Of a DNA stretch of 64,000 nt, positions 52,037 to 61,192 are shown piece after piece. Each line of letters opens with the position of its first letter. Within the stretch, counting starts at the first letter, position 1. The notes under the pieces are model-generated. The model did no database searches, was not told the DNA's origin, and was given only the letters and a program-made list of their open reading frames with translations. The stretch covers positions 372,001 through 436,000 of the forward strand of contig NZ_JAGIAV010000002.1 of assembly GCF_017744675.1 (NCBI RefSeq). The letters run 5' to 3'. Origin of the DNA: Flavobacterium sp. (lineage in GTDB: Bacteria; Bacteroidota; Bacteroidia; Flavobacteriales; Flavobacteriaceae). Both the position numbers and the translations under genes were made by a program.

Positions 52037-53617
52037 ATGGAAAACTCAACTCAAAATATAAACGAAGGAAGCCTAACTTCTGGCGATAATGTTTCTTTCT
52101 GGATTGATTCTACAGATATAATTGCCTTCGAAAAGCCAAATCAAGATATTCATACGGAAGTTCTGATTATCGGAGGCGGTATTGCCGGACTTACTACTGC
52201 TTACAAACTTTTGAAAGCAGGAAAAAAAGTAGTTCTGGTTGAAGATGGTTTTATAGGTAGCGGAGAAACAGGCAGAACTACAGCACACTTAACATGTGCA
52301 TTAGACGATCGATACTATTATCTTCAGAATACTTTTGGAAAAGACAACGCAAGACTTGCTGCCGAAAGTCATTCTGCCGCAATTGATGAAATCGAAAGAA
52401 TTGTCAATGAATTACAGATCGATTGCGATTTTGAAAGAGTAAACGGGTATTTGTTTCTTCACCCAAATGATAAAGAAAAAAATCTCGATAAAGAATTTGA
52501 AGCGACTCAAAATGCAGGATTAGACACTGCTCTTTTAAATCATACTCCTTCTTTGGCAGAAGCGCAAGACCAAAGATGTCTTGCTTTTAAAAATCAGGCA
52601 CAGTTTCATGTTTTGCATTATTTAAAAGCTCTTGCTAAAGCCGTTACAGATTTGGGCGGAACGATTTATACCGAAGCTCATGCAGAAAATATTACCGAAA
52701 AAGGAGCCACTGTAAATGGTTTTAATTTTGGAGCCGAATATATTGTAGTCGCAACCAATACGCCAATTAACGATGTATTGACTATGCATACCAAACAGCA
52801 CGCTTATAGAACGTATGTTATTGCAGGAAAAATTCCGAAAGACAGTCTGCCACATGCTTTGTGGTGGGATACGGGTGATCCAGAATCGAAATGGGTTTCG
52901 CAACCGTATCATTATGTGCGAGTGCAAAATTTTGATGACGAATACGATCTGCTAATTGTTGGCGGTGAAGATCATAAAACAGGTCAAGCAGATGAGGAAG
53001 GCGTTTCTGCATTTTCTCGTTACGAAAAATTAGAAATCTGGGCCAAAAAATATTTTCCTTTATTAGACGAAATCAGTTATAAGTGGTCGGGACAAGTGAT
53101 GGAACCTTTTGATTCTTTAGGCTTTTTAGGAAGAAATCCAGGAGATCATAATGTGTTTATTATAACGGGAGATTCTGGAAACGGAATGACGCATACTACT
53201 ATTGGAGCCATGATTATTTCTGATATGATTCAAGGAATTGAGAATAAATGGCAAGATTTATATAGTCCGTCGCGAATTACTTTTAAAGCAATTGGCGATT
53301 ATATGAAAGAAGCCGGAAATATGGCCTCGCAATACCTGGATTGGATTACAGGATCTGATCTTACTAATACTGCCGATCTCGAAATTGGAGAAGGCGGAAT
53401 TCTCTCTTTCGGATTGCGGAAAATTGCAGTTTATAGAGATTACGATAAAACATTGCATGCCTTTTCTGCTGTTTGTCCGCATTTGGGTTGTATCGTGCAA
53501 TGGAATCCAGACGAAAAATCGTTTGACTGTCCTTGCCACGGTTCAAGATTTGCAGCCGACGGCACTGTCATGAATGGTCCTGCCGAAACCAATTTAAACC
53601 CCATCGAAATCAAATAA
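52037..53617 (+). CDS. FAD-dependent oxidoreductase fused to a Rieske [2Fe-2S] domain
   Basis: A 526-residue cytoplasmic flavoprotein. The DAO-type FAD domain starts with the dinucleotide-binding IIGGGIAGLTTAYKLL (about 34-49), followed by ETGRTTAHL and a C-terminal FAD contact GDSGNGMTH. A Rieske domain occupies the last 90 or so residues, with ligands Cys480-x-His482 and Cys498-x-x-His501 plus the disulfide pair Cys485/Cys500. The substrate is unknown; such fusions pass electrons from an amine or hydroxy-acid oxidation to the cluster. The SDR gene 46 bp downstream may be cotranscribed. Confidence 0.9.
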   Translation: MENSTQNINEGSLTSGDNVSFWIDSTDIIAFEKPNQDIHTEVLIIGGGIAGLTTAYKLLKAGKKVVLVEDGFIGSGETGRTTAHLTCALDDRYYYLQNTFGKDNARLAAESHSAAIDEIERIVNELQIDCDFERVNGYLFLHPNDKEKNLDKEFEATQNAGLDTALLNHTPSLAEAQDQRCLAFKNQAQFHVLHYLKALAKAVTDLGGTIYTEAHAENITEKGATVNGFNFGAEYIVVATNTPINDVLTMHTKQHAYRTYVIAGKIPKDSLPHALWWDTGDPESKWVSQPYHYVRVQNFDDEYDLLIVGGEDHKTGQADEEGVSAFSRYEKLEIWAKKYFPLLDEISYKWSGQVMEPFDSLGFLGRNPGDHNVFIITGDSGNGMTHTTIGAMIISDMIQGIENKWQDLYSPSRITFKAIGDYMKEAGNMASQYLDWITGSDLTNTADLEIGEGGILSFGLRKIAVYRDYDKTLHAFSAVCPHLGCIVQWNPDEKSFDCPCHGSRFAADGTVMNGPAETNLNPIEIK

Positions 53618-53663
53618 TTTGCAGTAAAAATTACATTTTGTTACAATCTCAAATAAATACAGT

Positions 53664-54422
53664 ATGGAAATCTTATCAAACTATTTCAGCGATAATATCT
53701 GCCACAAAAAAATTGTTATTACAGGCGGTACAACAGGAATCGGAAAAGCTATTGCAGATCTGCTGGTTTCTCTAGGCGGTCGAGTGCTTATTTTTGGAAG
53801 AGACGAAACCGACTTTTATCATGCTATGGATGATATTAAAGCAAAATCATCTAAAGGAGAAATCTTTGGCGAAACGGCAGACATCACCAAAAAAGAAGAC
53901 ATTACCCGAATTTGGGAAAGAGTAGACAATGTTCTTGGTGGCGTAGATATTTTAATTAATAATGCTGCTTTGCCTGCACGTGGTATTATTGAAGGCGAAT
54001 ACGAAGATTGGAAGTACATTTTAGAAACTAATATTCTGGGATATATTGCTTTTACGAAAGAAGCCGTCAACAGAATGAAAGAACAGCAATCTGGGCATAT
54101 CGTAAATATTGGTTCAATGAGTGCAGAAGTAAAAGAAAAAACAGGCGTTATTTATGTAGCAACAAAAAGTGCCATAAGAGGTTTTAGCACTGCGCTTCGT
54201 AAAGAAATTAATCCGTTAGGGATTAAAGTTTCACACGTAGAGCCTGGCGCGGTCACCAGCGATATGCAGCCAGCACCAAAAGAAGTTCAAAAACAAAAAA
54301 TAAAAGAAATGGAAATGCTCGAAGCAAAAGATATTGCCATGAGTGTTTTATTCTGTTTATGTCAACCCAAACGCTGCGATATTGTAAGCATGCAGGTAAG
54401 ACCTCATCTTCAGATCATTTAA
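53664..54422 (+). CDS. Short-chain dehydrogenase/reductase
   Basis: A 252-residue classical SDR. The cofactor motif TGGTTGIG is at 20-27, the structural NNAAL at 99-103, the catalytic Ser near 151-153, and the pair Tyr164/Lys168 in YVATK. Arg46 after beta-2 (FGRDE) suggests NADP(H). The substrate is unknown. It follows the FAD/Rieske gene and ends at a strong terminator, so the two may act in one detoxification or oxidation route; that is inferred from order only. Confidence 0.9.
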   Translation: MEILSNYFSDNICHKKIVITGGTTGIGKAIADLLVSLGGRVLIFGRDETDFYHAMDDIKAKSSKGEIFGETADITKKEDITRIWERVDNVLGGVDILINNAALPARGIIEGEYEDWKYILETNILGYIAFTKEAVNRMKEQQSGHIVNIGSMSAEVKEKTGVIYVATKSAIRGFSTALRKEINPLGIKVSHVEPGAVTSDMQPAPKEVQKQKIKEMEMLEAKDIAMSVLFCLCQPKRCDIVSMQVRPHLQII

Positions 54423-54461
54423 AAAACACCCTCTCACTACTTTTTCATTTTTTTAATTGGA

Positions 54462-54496
54462 AAACATCTGTACAGTTATCTGTACAGATGTTTGTT
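54462..54496 (+). terminator. Terminator after the SDR gene
   Basis: Fourteen-base perfect arms AAACATCTGTACAG and CTGTACAGATGTTT with loop TTAT, followed by TGTTT. Confidence 0.8.
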
Positions 54497-54536
54497 TCAT
54501 AATTCAAGAAGCAAAAGTTTTAGATTCAGCATAAAA

Positions 54537-54560
54537 AAAGAGCGGGTAATTCCGCTCTTT
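54537..54560 (-). terminator. Terminator of the 86-aa hypothetical gene
   Basis: AAAGAGCGG and CCGCTCTTT arms; on the minus strand the stem runs into seven T's. Confidence 0.8.
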
Positions 54561-54563
54561 GTT

Positions 54564-54824
54564 TTAATCTGTTTTAGTAGCATCATTTTCTGCAATATCT
54601 CTTCTAAAATTATTTTTATGTCTCAATTCTTCATAATCGGCATCATCTCCCCAATCTCCAGTATTTTGTGTTGGCGTAAGATTGTCCTTTTCGTCTAAAT
54701 GCTGATCCTTATTTTCATCATTCGGAAAGTACATATGATACCCCAAAATAGGATCCCAATTTGCTTCTTGCGTACGATCTATACCTTTTTGGAATAAATC
54801 GTTTTGTTGATTTCTTGTATCCAT
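54564..54824 (-). CDS. Small hydrophilic hypothetical protein
   Basis: An 86-residue soluble, Asp/Asn/Glu-rich protein without signal peptide or cysteine. The only distinctive part is a central aromatic stretch (ANWDPILGYHMYFPND). It has its own terminator and a plausible start, and sits within the stress-like cluster. I do not recognise a family. Confidence 0.55.
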   Translation of the reverse strand: MDTRNQQNDLFQKGIDRTQEANWDPILGYHMYFPNDENKDQHLDEKDNLTPTQNTGDWGDDADYEELRHKNNFRRDIAENDATKTD

Positions 54825-54933
54825 TTGTTTACTTTTTGTATACGATCAGAAACAGAAGAAACTGAAAGTATGATTATTACCTTGTTTTCATAGATCCGTA
54901 AAATTCAACAAATTAAGCCAAGTAGTTGTTACA

Positions 54934-55410
54934 TCATTTTCGAGAATGTTTATATGATTCTTTTGCAGCGTTTTTAATTTTGTTTTTCCATTTTAATCTG
55001 TATTGATCTGCAGAATGTTTGGAAGACCAGTATTCAATAATGGTTTGCACTGCATTTTTAAATTTTTCGTCACTATAAGGTGTTATAAAATAACTTTTAG
55101 AAGGCGCTGCATAAGTATCTATCAAAAACGAACTAGTAAATAGAATGGAGTAAAAAATACAGGGGCATTTCATTTTCAGCAGAATTCCTTTTTTATAATT
55201 AGACTGCCTGTCATCTTCATTAAACTGCAACACATTTGAAAAGAGCAAAAAAGGCATGTTTTTTTGAGAAGCTAAATGGGCTAAAGCTTCTGCAAAAGTA
55301 TTGAAGAAAAGAAGATCACCCTGTAATTCCAAATCTGAAATAATGTCCTGAAATAGCTGGCGATTTTCTTTGTTTTCTTCTATTAAAATAATGTTTCCTT
55401 TTATATTCAT
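54934..55410 (-). CDS. Receiver-like protein lacking the phospho-acceptor (pseudo-receiver)
   Basis: From Met 55410 (MNIKGNIILIEENKENRQLF) this is a 158-residue protein with the outline of a CheY receiver: an opening beta strand and acidic turn (IILIEENKEN) and a closing FITPYSDEKFKNAVQTIIEYW like the KP-loop and helix 5. The site for phospho-Asp is replaced (FSNVLQFNEDD) and the usual lysine is missing. A basic C-terminal tail (KWKNKIKNAAKESYKHSRK) is added. The frame is open 16 codons further up to 55458, but without receiver-like sequence. A phosphorylation-independent binding role is an inference. Confidence 0.6.
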   Translation of the reverse strand: MNIKGNIILIEENKENRQLFQDIISDLELQGDLLFFNTFAEALAHLASQKNMPFLLFSNVLQFNEDDRQSNYKKGILLKMKCPCIFYSILFTSSFLIDTYAAPSKSYFITPYSDEKFKNAVQTIIEYWSSKHSADQYRLKWKNKIKNAAKESYKHSRK

Positions 55411-55483
55411 AGTACAATCTTTTGGGGTTAGACATTCTGAATATTTACTATTTTTCAAAGTTCTTGTTTTAAAAATCTTCTGT

Positions 55484-55606
55484 TTATATAATTTTCTTCC
55501 GCATTTATATAATTCCCATATTCAAATTTGTAAATGCATGATTTTCAAACCAATTAACTTGATATAAGAAATGCGAATTATATAACTATCCCAAACAATT
55601 ATATAA
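55484..55606. promoter_or_regulatory. Four TTATATAA sites in two 21-bp-spaced pairs
   Basis: TTATATAA, itself a palindrome, occurs at 55484, 55505, 55578 and 55599. Within each pair the spacing is exactly 21 bp (two helical turns). One pair lies upstream of the minus-strand pseudo-receiver and the other upstream of the plus-strand lipoprotein. They may be binding sites of a shared regulator, but AT-rich octamers also arise by chance. Confidence 0.35.
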
Positions 55607-55666
55607 GTGCCAGCAAATCGATCGATTTACTTTTCGAAAAGAATTAATCATAAAAACCCCATCCAC

Positions 55667-55825
55667 ATGAACAGTTTTTCTACAAAAATTTTAGGAGTCA
55701 TTATTTTAATAAGCTTAAATTATAGCTGTGATGCACTTTGTAATGACGAAGATACCAATCGCAATCAGAAAGAAGCAGCAGTGCATCAGAAAACAGACAG
55801 CTTAAATGTTTCTACAATGGATTAA
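55667..55825 (+). CDS. Small lipoprotein (52 aa)
   Basis: From Met 55667 the protein is MNSFSTKILGVIILISLNYS then Cys: a type II signal with lipobox NYSC (Cys21) and a short mature part of about 32 hydrophilic residues (DALCNDEDTNRNQKEAA). The frame runs 20 codons further up, but only this start gives a signal peptide. A second Cys follows at position 25. No domain. It ends at a terminator (55833-55860). Confidence 0.6.
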   Translation: MNSFSTKILGVIILISLNYSCDALCNDEDTNRNQKEAAVHQKTDSLNVSTMD

Positions 55826-55832
55826 AAAAATA

Positions 55833-55860
55833 AAAACGCCTCGTAAAAGGCGTTTTCTAT
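55833..55860. terminator. Bidirectional terminator
   Basis: AAAACGCC and GGCGTTTT arms with an eight-base loop lie between the small lipoprotein and the convergent sulfatase gene. Confidence 0.82.
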
Positions 55861-55861
55861 T

Positions 55862-57502
55862 TTAATCTAGTCCGATTTGTTTTTTTGGCGGATATTTTTT
55901 CAATACTTCCAAGTATCTTAAATATTCTGCCTGAAGCGGAATTCCCATAGGGATATGTCTAATTCCTATTGTTTCATCTTCTTGAGGATTTGTATAAAGA
56001 TTAAACATATTTGAACCTGCAGATTGCTGTACCGTACCGCTAAAACCTCCAATATGTCCTGCTTGAACTACTGAGTTTAAGATTTGAGGAAGTGCTACAA
56101 ATTTAAATTCGTCAACGCGAACAGCAGCAACTTTTTCATTCCAGCAGTAGAAAACGCTTCTACGATTAGAAACTCCATTTGGATCAAGCAAGAAAGAAGC
56201 CTGGTCAATACCATCTATATAAGTGCTTGCTGGAACTAATTTAGCTAAATCGGCACCTGGTTTTCCTGCAAGTGATAAACTTGTATTGAAAAGATCTGAA
56301 AAATCAAAAAGTCCATCAGATTTGCGAGGTTCAATTACCCCTTTCCAATAAACAAAAGCAGGACTTCTAACTCCGCCTTCCCAAGTCGATCCTTTAGCAC
56401 CTCGGAAAGGCGTACGCCCATGCGGCGCAACTTCTGCTTCTGGTCCGTTGTCTGAAAGGAAGAAAACAATTGTATTTTCTGCTTCTCCAGTTTCTTCTAT
56501 AGTTTTCATTAGATTATTAAAAATATCATTCATTTCAACTATACAATCGCTATACGAGGTTCTGGCTGCAGATCTTCCTTTATAATAATCATTTGGATAA
56601 TTGTCAAAGTGGCATCCTCTTGTACCGTAGTAAAGAAAAAACGGCTTTTTGCTGCCTTTTTGCTTTTTAAGAAACTCAACTCCATACTGCATCCATTTCT
56701 GGTCTAGATCTTGAATATTATCAGTGGTAATCTCATAGAGGTTTTCTACTTTTCCGCCTTTCACCGCATGAACATCCGATTTATTAAAAGGCAGTTTATT
56801 GATATAATCGTAACGTTCTGGACTCAAGACAACTTCAGGATTAAAAGCTTCATCTCTCCATTCGGTATACATGTCTGATACAGAAAGAAATCCTCTAAAA
56901 TCATCAAATCCTACATTCTGAGGCTGTGATCCGTCATTTTCTCCAATATGCCATTTTCCGATAGCTTGAGTAGTGTAACCTTGGCCAGACAATAATTTGG
57001 CTATGCTGGTTAATCCTTCTAAACCTCCTGGCTGTCCATACATTGGAGGAGATTGAATCCCGTGATGAATTTGATTTTGCCCTGTCATAATAGTCGCTCT
57101 TGTTGGAGAACAGCTTGGCTGAGAATAAGCCGAACTTAATATTAAACCATTATTAGCGTAACGATCAATTGCTGGAGTTGCATTTCCAACAGCAGTTCCG
57201 CCTCCATTAAAACCAAAATCAAGGTAGCCAACATCATCTAAAAGAAAAATTACAATGTTAGGTTTCTTACCATATTTTTTCTCCAGATCAGCAAGTTTTT
57301 TCTTCACATTGCTATTCTGTTGCTCGTTTACCATTACCGGTTCCATATTAGGTGCAAGAACAGTACTCTTTTTTACCAAATACTGATTTGGCTGATCGTA
57401 TCCTTTTTTTCCGGTGACTTTTACAGGTTCTTGCGCTTGCAGGAAACCAGTAAAACAAATTCCGCAAATAAATGTAATCCAATTTGTAGTTTTCATAAGC
57501 AT
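55862..57502 (-). CDS. Exported arylsulfatase-family enzyme
   Basis: A 546-residue sulfatase. The signal peptide ends at LQAQ; Met 57496 is an equally good start. The metal-binding Asp89-Asp90 lies in [11 protein letters not shown]. The sulfatase signature CSPTR has Cys131 as the formylglycine position and Arg135. Later family blocks are GKWHIG and the DNGPE segment ([15 protein letters not shown]). The anaerobic maturase of Cys-type sulfatases is not in this window. The preceding 50 residues after the signal are an unusual extension. The substrate, a sulfated glycan or aryl sulfate, cannot be inferred; no polysaccharide locus is adjacent. Confidence 0.92.
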   Translation of the reverse strand: MLMKTTNWITFICGICFTGFLQAQEPVKVTGKKGYDQPNQYLVKKSTVLAPNMEPVMVNEQQNSNVKKKLADLEKKYGKKPNIVIFLLDDVGYLDFGFNGGGTAVGNATPAIDRYANNGLILSSAYSQPSCSPTRATIMTGQNQIHHGIQSPPMYGQPGGLEGLTSIAKLLSGQGYTTQAIGKWHIGENDGSQPQNVGFDDFRGFLSVSDMYTEWRDEAFNPEVVLSPERYDYINKLPFNKSDVHAVKGGKVENLYEITTDNIQDLDQKWMQYGVEFLKKQKGSKKPFFLYYGTRGCHFDNYPNDYYKGRSAARTSYSDCIVEMNDIFNNLMKTIEETGEAENTIVFFLSDNGPEAEVAPHGRTPFRGAKGSTWEGGVRSPAFVYWKGVIEPRKSDGLFDFSDLFNTSLSLAGKPGADLAKLVPASTYIDGIDQASFLLDPNGVSNRRSVFYCWNEKVAAVRVDEFKFVALPQILNSVVQAGHIGGFSGTVQQSAGSNMFNLYTNPQEDETIGIRHIPMGIPLQAEYLRYLEVLKKYPPKKQIGLD

Positions 57503-57520
57503 ACTAATTATAATTTCCTA

Positions 57521-57528
57521 CAAATCTA
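57521..57528 (-). promoter_or_regulatory. -7 element for the sulfatase gene
   Basis: TAGATTTG on the minus strand, 18 bp before Met 57502 and 24 bp before Met 57496. Confidence 0.5.
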
Positions 57529-57827
57529 TAGGTTACATAACGCCAAGCCGAATAAAATGCCTTGTTTTATGTTTCATATTGCAAAATGAAACCTTTTTAA
57601 TTTGCAACATCCATAAGAAATCTTGATTATAAAATCCCCAAAATGGTAAGGGTTACGCAGAGGTCACCAAGATTTTTTTTAGACTATATTGATAAAGCGC
57701 AAAGTCCGCAAAGCCATACACAATAAGCTTAGCGACCTTTTTAGTCATAAATCAACAAAAAAATATTCTTAGCGAACTCCGCGTAAACCTTTGCGACCTT
57801 TGCGGTTAAAAAAAATAAACTTAAAAA

Positions 57828-57860
57828 AAAAACCTGCAAGCAAAAAGCTCACAGGTTTTT
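57828..57860 (-). terminator. Terminator of the BtuB-like receptor gene
   Basis: AAAAACCTG and CAGGTTTTT arms; the stem is followed by T's on the minus strand. Confidence 0.75.
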
Positions 57861-57893
57861 AAACAATCTAAAAATATCTAAAAAAAAATCTCT

Positions 57894-59756
57894 TTAAAAA
57901 GTAACTAACTTCACTCCCAATGTAAACCATCTTGAAGGCAACGGAACTGCTCCTACTTCATAATAAGTGGCATTGAATATATTTTGTCCGTCCAAGAAAA
58001 TGGTAAACTTATTAATCGTCTGACTTACTCTAAAATCATTCACCCAATAAGATGGTCCTGTAATTCTCTCATTAAAACGAGTGGCAAACATTACAGATAA
58101 ATTTTTAAACTGATAATCTATGGTATTAGTAATTTGATGTTTTAGCGAAGAAATGGCATATTTTGAATACGTTTCTGTACGGTCAGTTTTGAATTCAGAA
58201 TCTAAATACGTGTATCCTAAAAGAATGTTCAATCTAGAATCTTTAGAGAAATCAAATCGGTAAGTTCCACGTAAATTAATTCCGTTGGTGTTCAAATCTC
58301 CCTTATTTTGGCTTTGCCAAGGCTGCGTTGTAAGATTACGCATCCAGTCGATATAATTGTCAATTTTTCTGTAGAAATAATTCGCATTAAAGCTCAAAGC
58401 TCTTTTGTTGTATTTAAATCCAATTTCGCTCTGAAAAGCATTTTCTGACTCTAAATCCGGATTTCCGATATTTCCTGTCTGTTTCAAATACAAATCTGTA
58501 AACGATGGAATTCTTTGGCTTGTTCCCACATTTCCGATAATTTTAAAAGCATCGGTAATTGCATAACTGGCATCGATTCCTGGATAAATCTGCCATTTAT
58601 AATCGGAGTTGTAGTTTAAATACGTCCCGATGTTTACATCTAATTTTTCTGTAAAACTTCTTCTGTATTCGGCGTAAAGACCAACATTTTCGCGGTCATG
58701 ATCGCCAATGTTTGAAGAGTGAATATTTTCGTTTCTAAATTCGGCTCCAAAACCAATTTCTCCTTTAGATAATTTAACCGTAGAGTTCAATTCTCCTGCA
58801 ATAGAATTGGTGTAATGCTGACTTCTTCCAACTGCGAGATTTGAATTTCCTAAATATCGGTAATCGTCATAATTGTATCGGTACGTCACTCTTGGCATAA
58901 TTTTCCAACTATCTGTAATTTGGTGGTTAGATTGAATATTGGCAAAAGTTGTCTGAACAATTTCTGTAGAATTTTTATCTCCAGGAGCCGCGTAAAAACC
59001 GTTGGCTCCAAAACCGTTTTTGATGTAACCTGCAGAACCTTGAATTTCATTTTTATCATTGATCTGCACATTTCCTTGATAGAAAATTTTATTGTTTTCG
59101 AATGCTGTGTTGTAGCGGTAACCGTTGCTTTTATCGTGCGAAGCAAAGATTAAATGCTGCTGTTTTTCTTTTCCTAAAACCGCTCCTGCTTGAACTCCAG
59201 CTCCGTAAAAAGTATCTCCGGTGTCTTGTGTATCTTTTTCGAAATTAGAACCTGCGTAAGTGCTTACCAAGAATCCAGAATCAGTTGGCTTTTTTGTAAT
59301 AATGTTAATAGCTCCTGTTAAACTGTTGATTCCGTAAATTCTTGCTGCTGGACCACGAACTACTTCAATTCTTTCAATTGCCTCAACCGGAAGAGGAAGA
59401 TTCAGCATATTATGGGCAGTTTGCGAATCGATTACTTTTGCTCCGTTTAATAAAACTACAGTCTGCTCAAAACTTCCCCCATCAACGCTGATGTCAGCTT
59501 GAGTTCCAAAAGGCCCTCTTTGTCTAATATCTACTCCGTTGGCATATTGCAAAACTTCTTGTAAAGTTCTTCCTGGAAGTTTTTTTATGGTTTCGCTTGA
59601 GATAACATAAACATTTCTGTTTTGTTTAGAAATTGGCGTATTAAAACGTCCTTCGTTGATAATGACTTCATCCATTTGGTTAATGGAATCTTTTTTGGTC
59701 TGTGCGTAAAAATTGGTACAAATCACTGTAAAAACAGCAAAATAGATTTTTTTCAT
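57894..59756 (-). CDS. BtuB-like TonB-dependent receptor
   Basis: A 620-residue outer-membrane receptor with a signal peptide ending near FYAQ. The TonB-box region MDEVIIN is followed by a plug domain (about 40-155, LPGRTLQEVLQYANGVDIRQRG and VEVVRGPAARIYGINSLTGAINI-type phrases) and a 22-strand-type barrel ending in VTF. Size and plug sequence are closest to the BtuB/cobalamin and small-ligand group rather than SusC. No cobalamin riboswitch was found upstream, only an ordinary promoter, so the ligand stays open. It lies 142 bp after the NamZ gene on the same strand. Confidence 0.88.
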   Translation of the reverse strand: MKKIYFAVFTVICTNFYAQTKKDSINQMDEVIINEGRFNTPISKQNRNVYVISSETIKKLPGRTLQEVLQYANGVDIRQRGPFGTQADISVDGGSFEQTVVLLNGAKVIDSQTAHNMLNLPLPVEAIERIEVVRGPAARIYGINSLTGAINIITKKPTDSGFLVSTYAGSNFEKDTQDTGDTFYGAGVQAGAVLGKEKQQHLIFASHDKSNGYRYNTAFENNKIFYQGNVQINDKNEIQGSAGYIKNGFGANGFYAAPGDKNSTEIVQTTFANIQSNHQITDSWKIMPRVTYRYNYDDYRYLGNSNLAVGRSQHYTNSIAGELNSTVKLSKGEIGFGAEFRNENIHSSNIGDHDRENVGLYAEYRRSFTEKLDVNIGTYLNYNSDYKWQIYPGIDASYAITDAFKIIGNVGTSQRIPSFTDLYLKQTGNIGNPDLESENAFQSEIGFKYNKRALSFNANYFYRKIDNYIDWMRNLTTQPWQSQNKGDLNTNGINLRGTYRFDFSKDSRLNILLGYTYLDSEFKTDRTETYSKYAISSLKHQITNTIDYQFKNLSVMFATRFNERITGPSYWVNDFRVSQTINKFTIFLDGQNIFNATYYEVGAVPLPSRWFTLGVKLVTF

Positions 59757-59778
59757 TTTGGTTTACTATTTTTTTTGG

Positions 59779-59786
59779 CAAAAGTA
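59779..59786 (-). promoter_or_regulatory. Promoter of the BtuB-like receptor gene
   Basis: TACTTTTG on the minus strand with TTTG 17 bp upstream (59807-59804), 22 bp before the ATG. Confidence 0.6.
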
Positions 59787-59898
59787 ATGGCTTACCGTAC
59801 CAACAAAGTATACCGGTTCAATAATTATAAGTGGTCCGGTTTGTTTTCTATTGTATTTGGTGTAAAATTAAATAAAACGAATAAAAACCTGAAAGATA

Positions 59899-61038
59899 TT
59901 ACTTATAAATCAAATATTTAGCTCGCATTTTTTTAAATTCAGCCAAACCTGTTTTCCAGCTGTTTCTAATTTCTTCTTCAGAAATTCCTGCTTCAATTTG
60001 CTGTTGCAGTTTTTCATTTCCAGCGCGAATGGCAAATTTTCTTTTGTCGAAGAACTTAGATTTATCCGATGTTGTCTGATAGGCTTTTATCAGCCATTTA
60101 ATCTCTAATCTGTTTACTCTTGGAATAGATGACAAATCTTCTCCATTGCATTCTACGCCATTGTATAAAGGATCTTTGTCTCCAAAATTAGGTTTTGGAG
60201 TAAATGCAAAATTACTTTTTGGAAGATATGGCGAGCCATAAATTTGAAACTGCTTTTCCGTTCCGCGTCCCATACTCACGTTAGTCCCTTCAAAAAGACA
60301 TAAACTCACATATAAATTGATTGCTTGGTCGTTTGGCAAATTGGGTGAAGGACGAACAGGCAAACTATACGAACTTTTTCTGGTATAATTTAAACACGGA
60401 ATTACCGTCAGTTTACACTGAATTCCATCTTTTAGCCATTTTTGTCCGTTGATCATTTTAGCTTCTTCGCCCAAAGTCATTCCATGAAGCAAAGGCGTTG
60501 GATGCATACCGATGCCGCTTTTAAAAGCAATGTCCAAAACTGGACCGTCTACAATCGCAATATTCGGATTCGGACGATCCAGCACAATAAGTGGAACATT
60601 GTTCTCAGCGCACGCTTCCATAATGCGGTGCATGGTAGAAACGTACGTATATAATCGTGTTCCAACATCCTGCAAATCAAAAATCATAATGTCGATTCCT
60701 TTCAATTGCTCGGGAGTTGGTTTGTTGTTTTTTCCGTAAAGCGAAATAATAGGCAAGCCTGTTTTTGAATCTATTTCGTCAGATACATTTTCTCCTGCAT
60801 CGGCCGTTCCTCTAAAACCGTGTTCTGGTGCAAAAATGCTTTTGATTTTTACTTTTTGTTCTACTAAAAAATCGACTAAATGTTTTTCTTTAGTAATAAT
60901 TCCGGTTTGATTGGTTACGATTCCAATGGTTTTCCCTTTCAATAAAGGCAGATATTTCGTCGAATTTTCAGCTCCTGTTTTGATTTGCTGCGCAAAAGAA
61001 ACCGCTGAAATCAGTATGCAGATTATTATATTTTTCAT
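59899..61038 (-). CDS. namZ: NamZ-type exo-beta-N-acetylmuramidase (DUF1343)
   Basis: A 379-residue exported enzyme with signal peptide MKNIIICILISAVSFAQQ. The DUF1343/NamZ family phrases are intact: GIVTNQTGI, IFAPEHGFRG, FDLQDVGTRLYTYVSTM and LDRPNPN. B. subtilis and Tannerella NamZ release terminal N-acetylmuramic acid from peptidoglycan fragments. Here it is the third gene after a GH20 hexosaminidase and an AmiE-like serine hydrolase, the same set of activities as in the B. subtilis NamZ-NagZ-AmiE locus. The 153-bp gap to the serine hydrolase holds repeats, so it may have its own promoter. Confidence 0.88.
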   Translation of the reverse strand: MKNIIICILISAVSFAQQIKTGAENSTKYLPLLKGKTIGIVTNQTGIITKEKHLVDFLVEQKVKIKSIFAPEHGFRGTADAGENVSDEIDSKTGLPIISLYGKNNKPTPEQLKGIDIMIFDLQDVGTRLYTYVSTMHRIMEACAENNVPLIVLDRPNPNIAIVDGPVLDIAFKSGIGMHPTPLLHGMTLGEEAKMINGQKWLKDGIQCKLTVIPCLNYTRKSSYSLPVRPSPNLPNDQAINLYVSLCLFEGTNVSMGRGTEKQFQIYGSPYLPKSNFAFTPKPNFGDKDPLYNGVECNGEDLSSIPRVNRLEIKWLIKAYQTTSDKSKFFDKRKFAIRAGNEKLQQQIEAGISEEEIRNSWKTGLAEFKKMRAKYLIYK

Positions 61039-61053
61039 GGTATTCTTTTTTCT

Positions 61054-61192
61054 GCCACGAATTCACGAATTATTTTTTATAATCTGTGTGAAAAATTACG
61101 TGCTGAATTACACTAATTTATTTAAAATAATTCGTGAATTCGTGGCATATTATAGACAATGTATTGAAATTAAAAATTCGTGAATTCGTGGC
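61054..61192. repeat. AATTCGTGAATTCGTGGC element, three arms
   Basis: GCCACGAATTCACGAATTATTTT (61054-61076, 23 bases) pairs perfectly with 61124-61146, enclosing 47 bases. A third arm of the same sequence is at 61175-61192 and touches the stop codon of the AmiE-like gene. It resembles a REP-like family of flavobacteria. Confidence 0.85.

Larger units (their letters stand above)
57503..57893. other. Intergenic region with GCAAAG-type degenerate repeats
   Basis: No gene. It holds GCGCAAAGTCCGCAAAGCC and TTGCGACCTTTGCGG motifs, a degenerate repeat style seen between flavobacterial genes, and the TonB-receptor terminator (57828-57860). The sulfatase promoter is at the left end. Confidence 0.6.

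Noticed and set aside
57503-57626. Plus-strand frames near the sulfatase start (70-89 codons)
   Set aside because: They are antisense to the sulfatase signal-peptide region and run into AT-rich intergenic DNA, with no recognisable product.
57894-59880. Possible cobalamin riboswitch for the BtuB-like receptor
   Set aside because: The 120 bp upstream of the receptor contain only a promoter and short GGT/ACC repeats; none of the conserved B12-box blocks is present.
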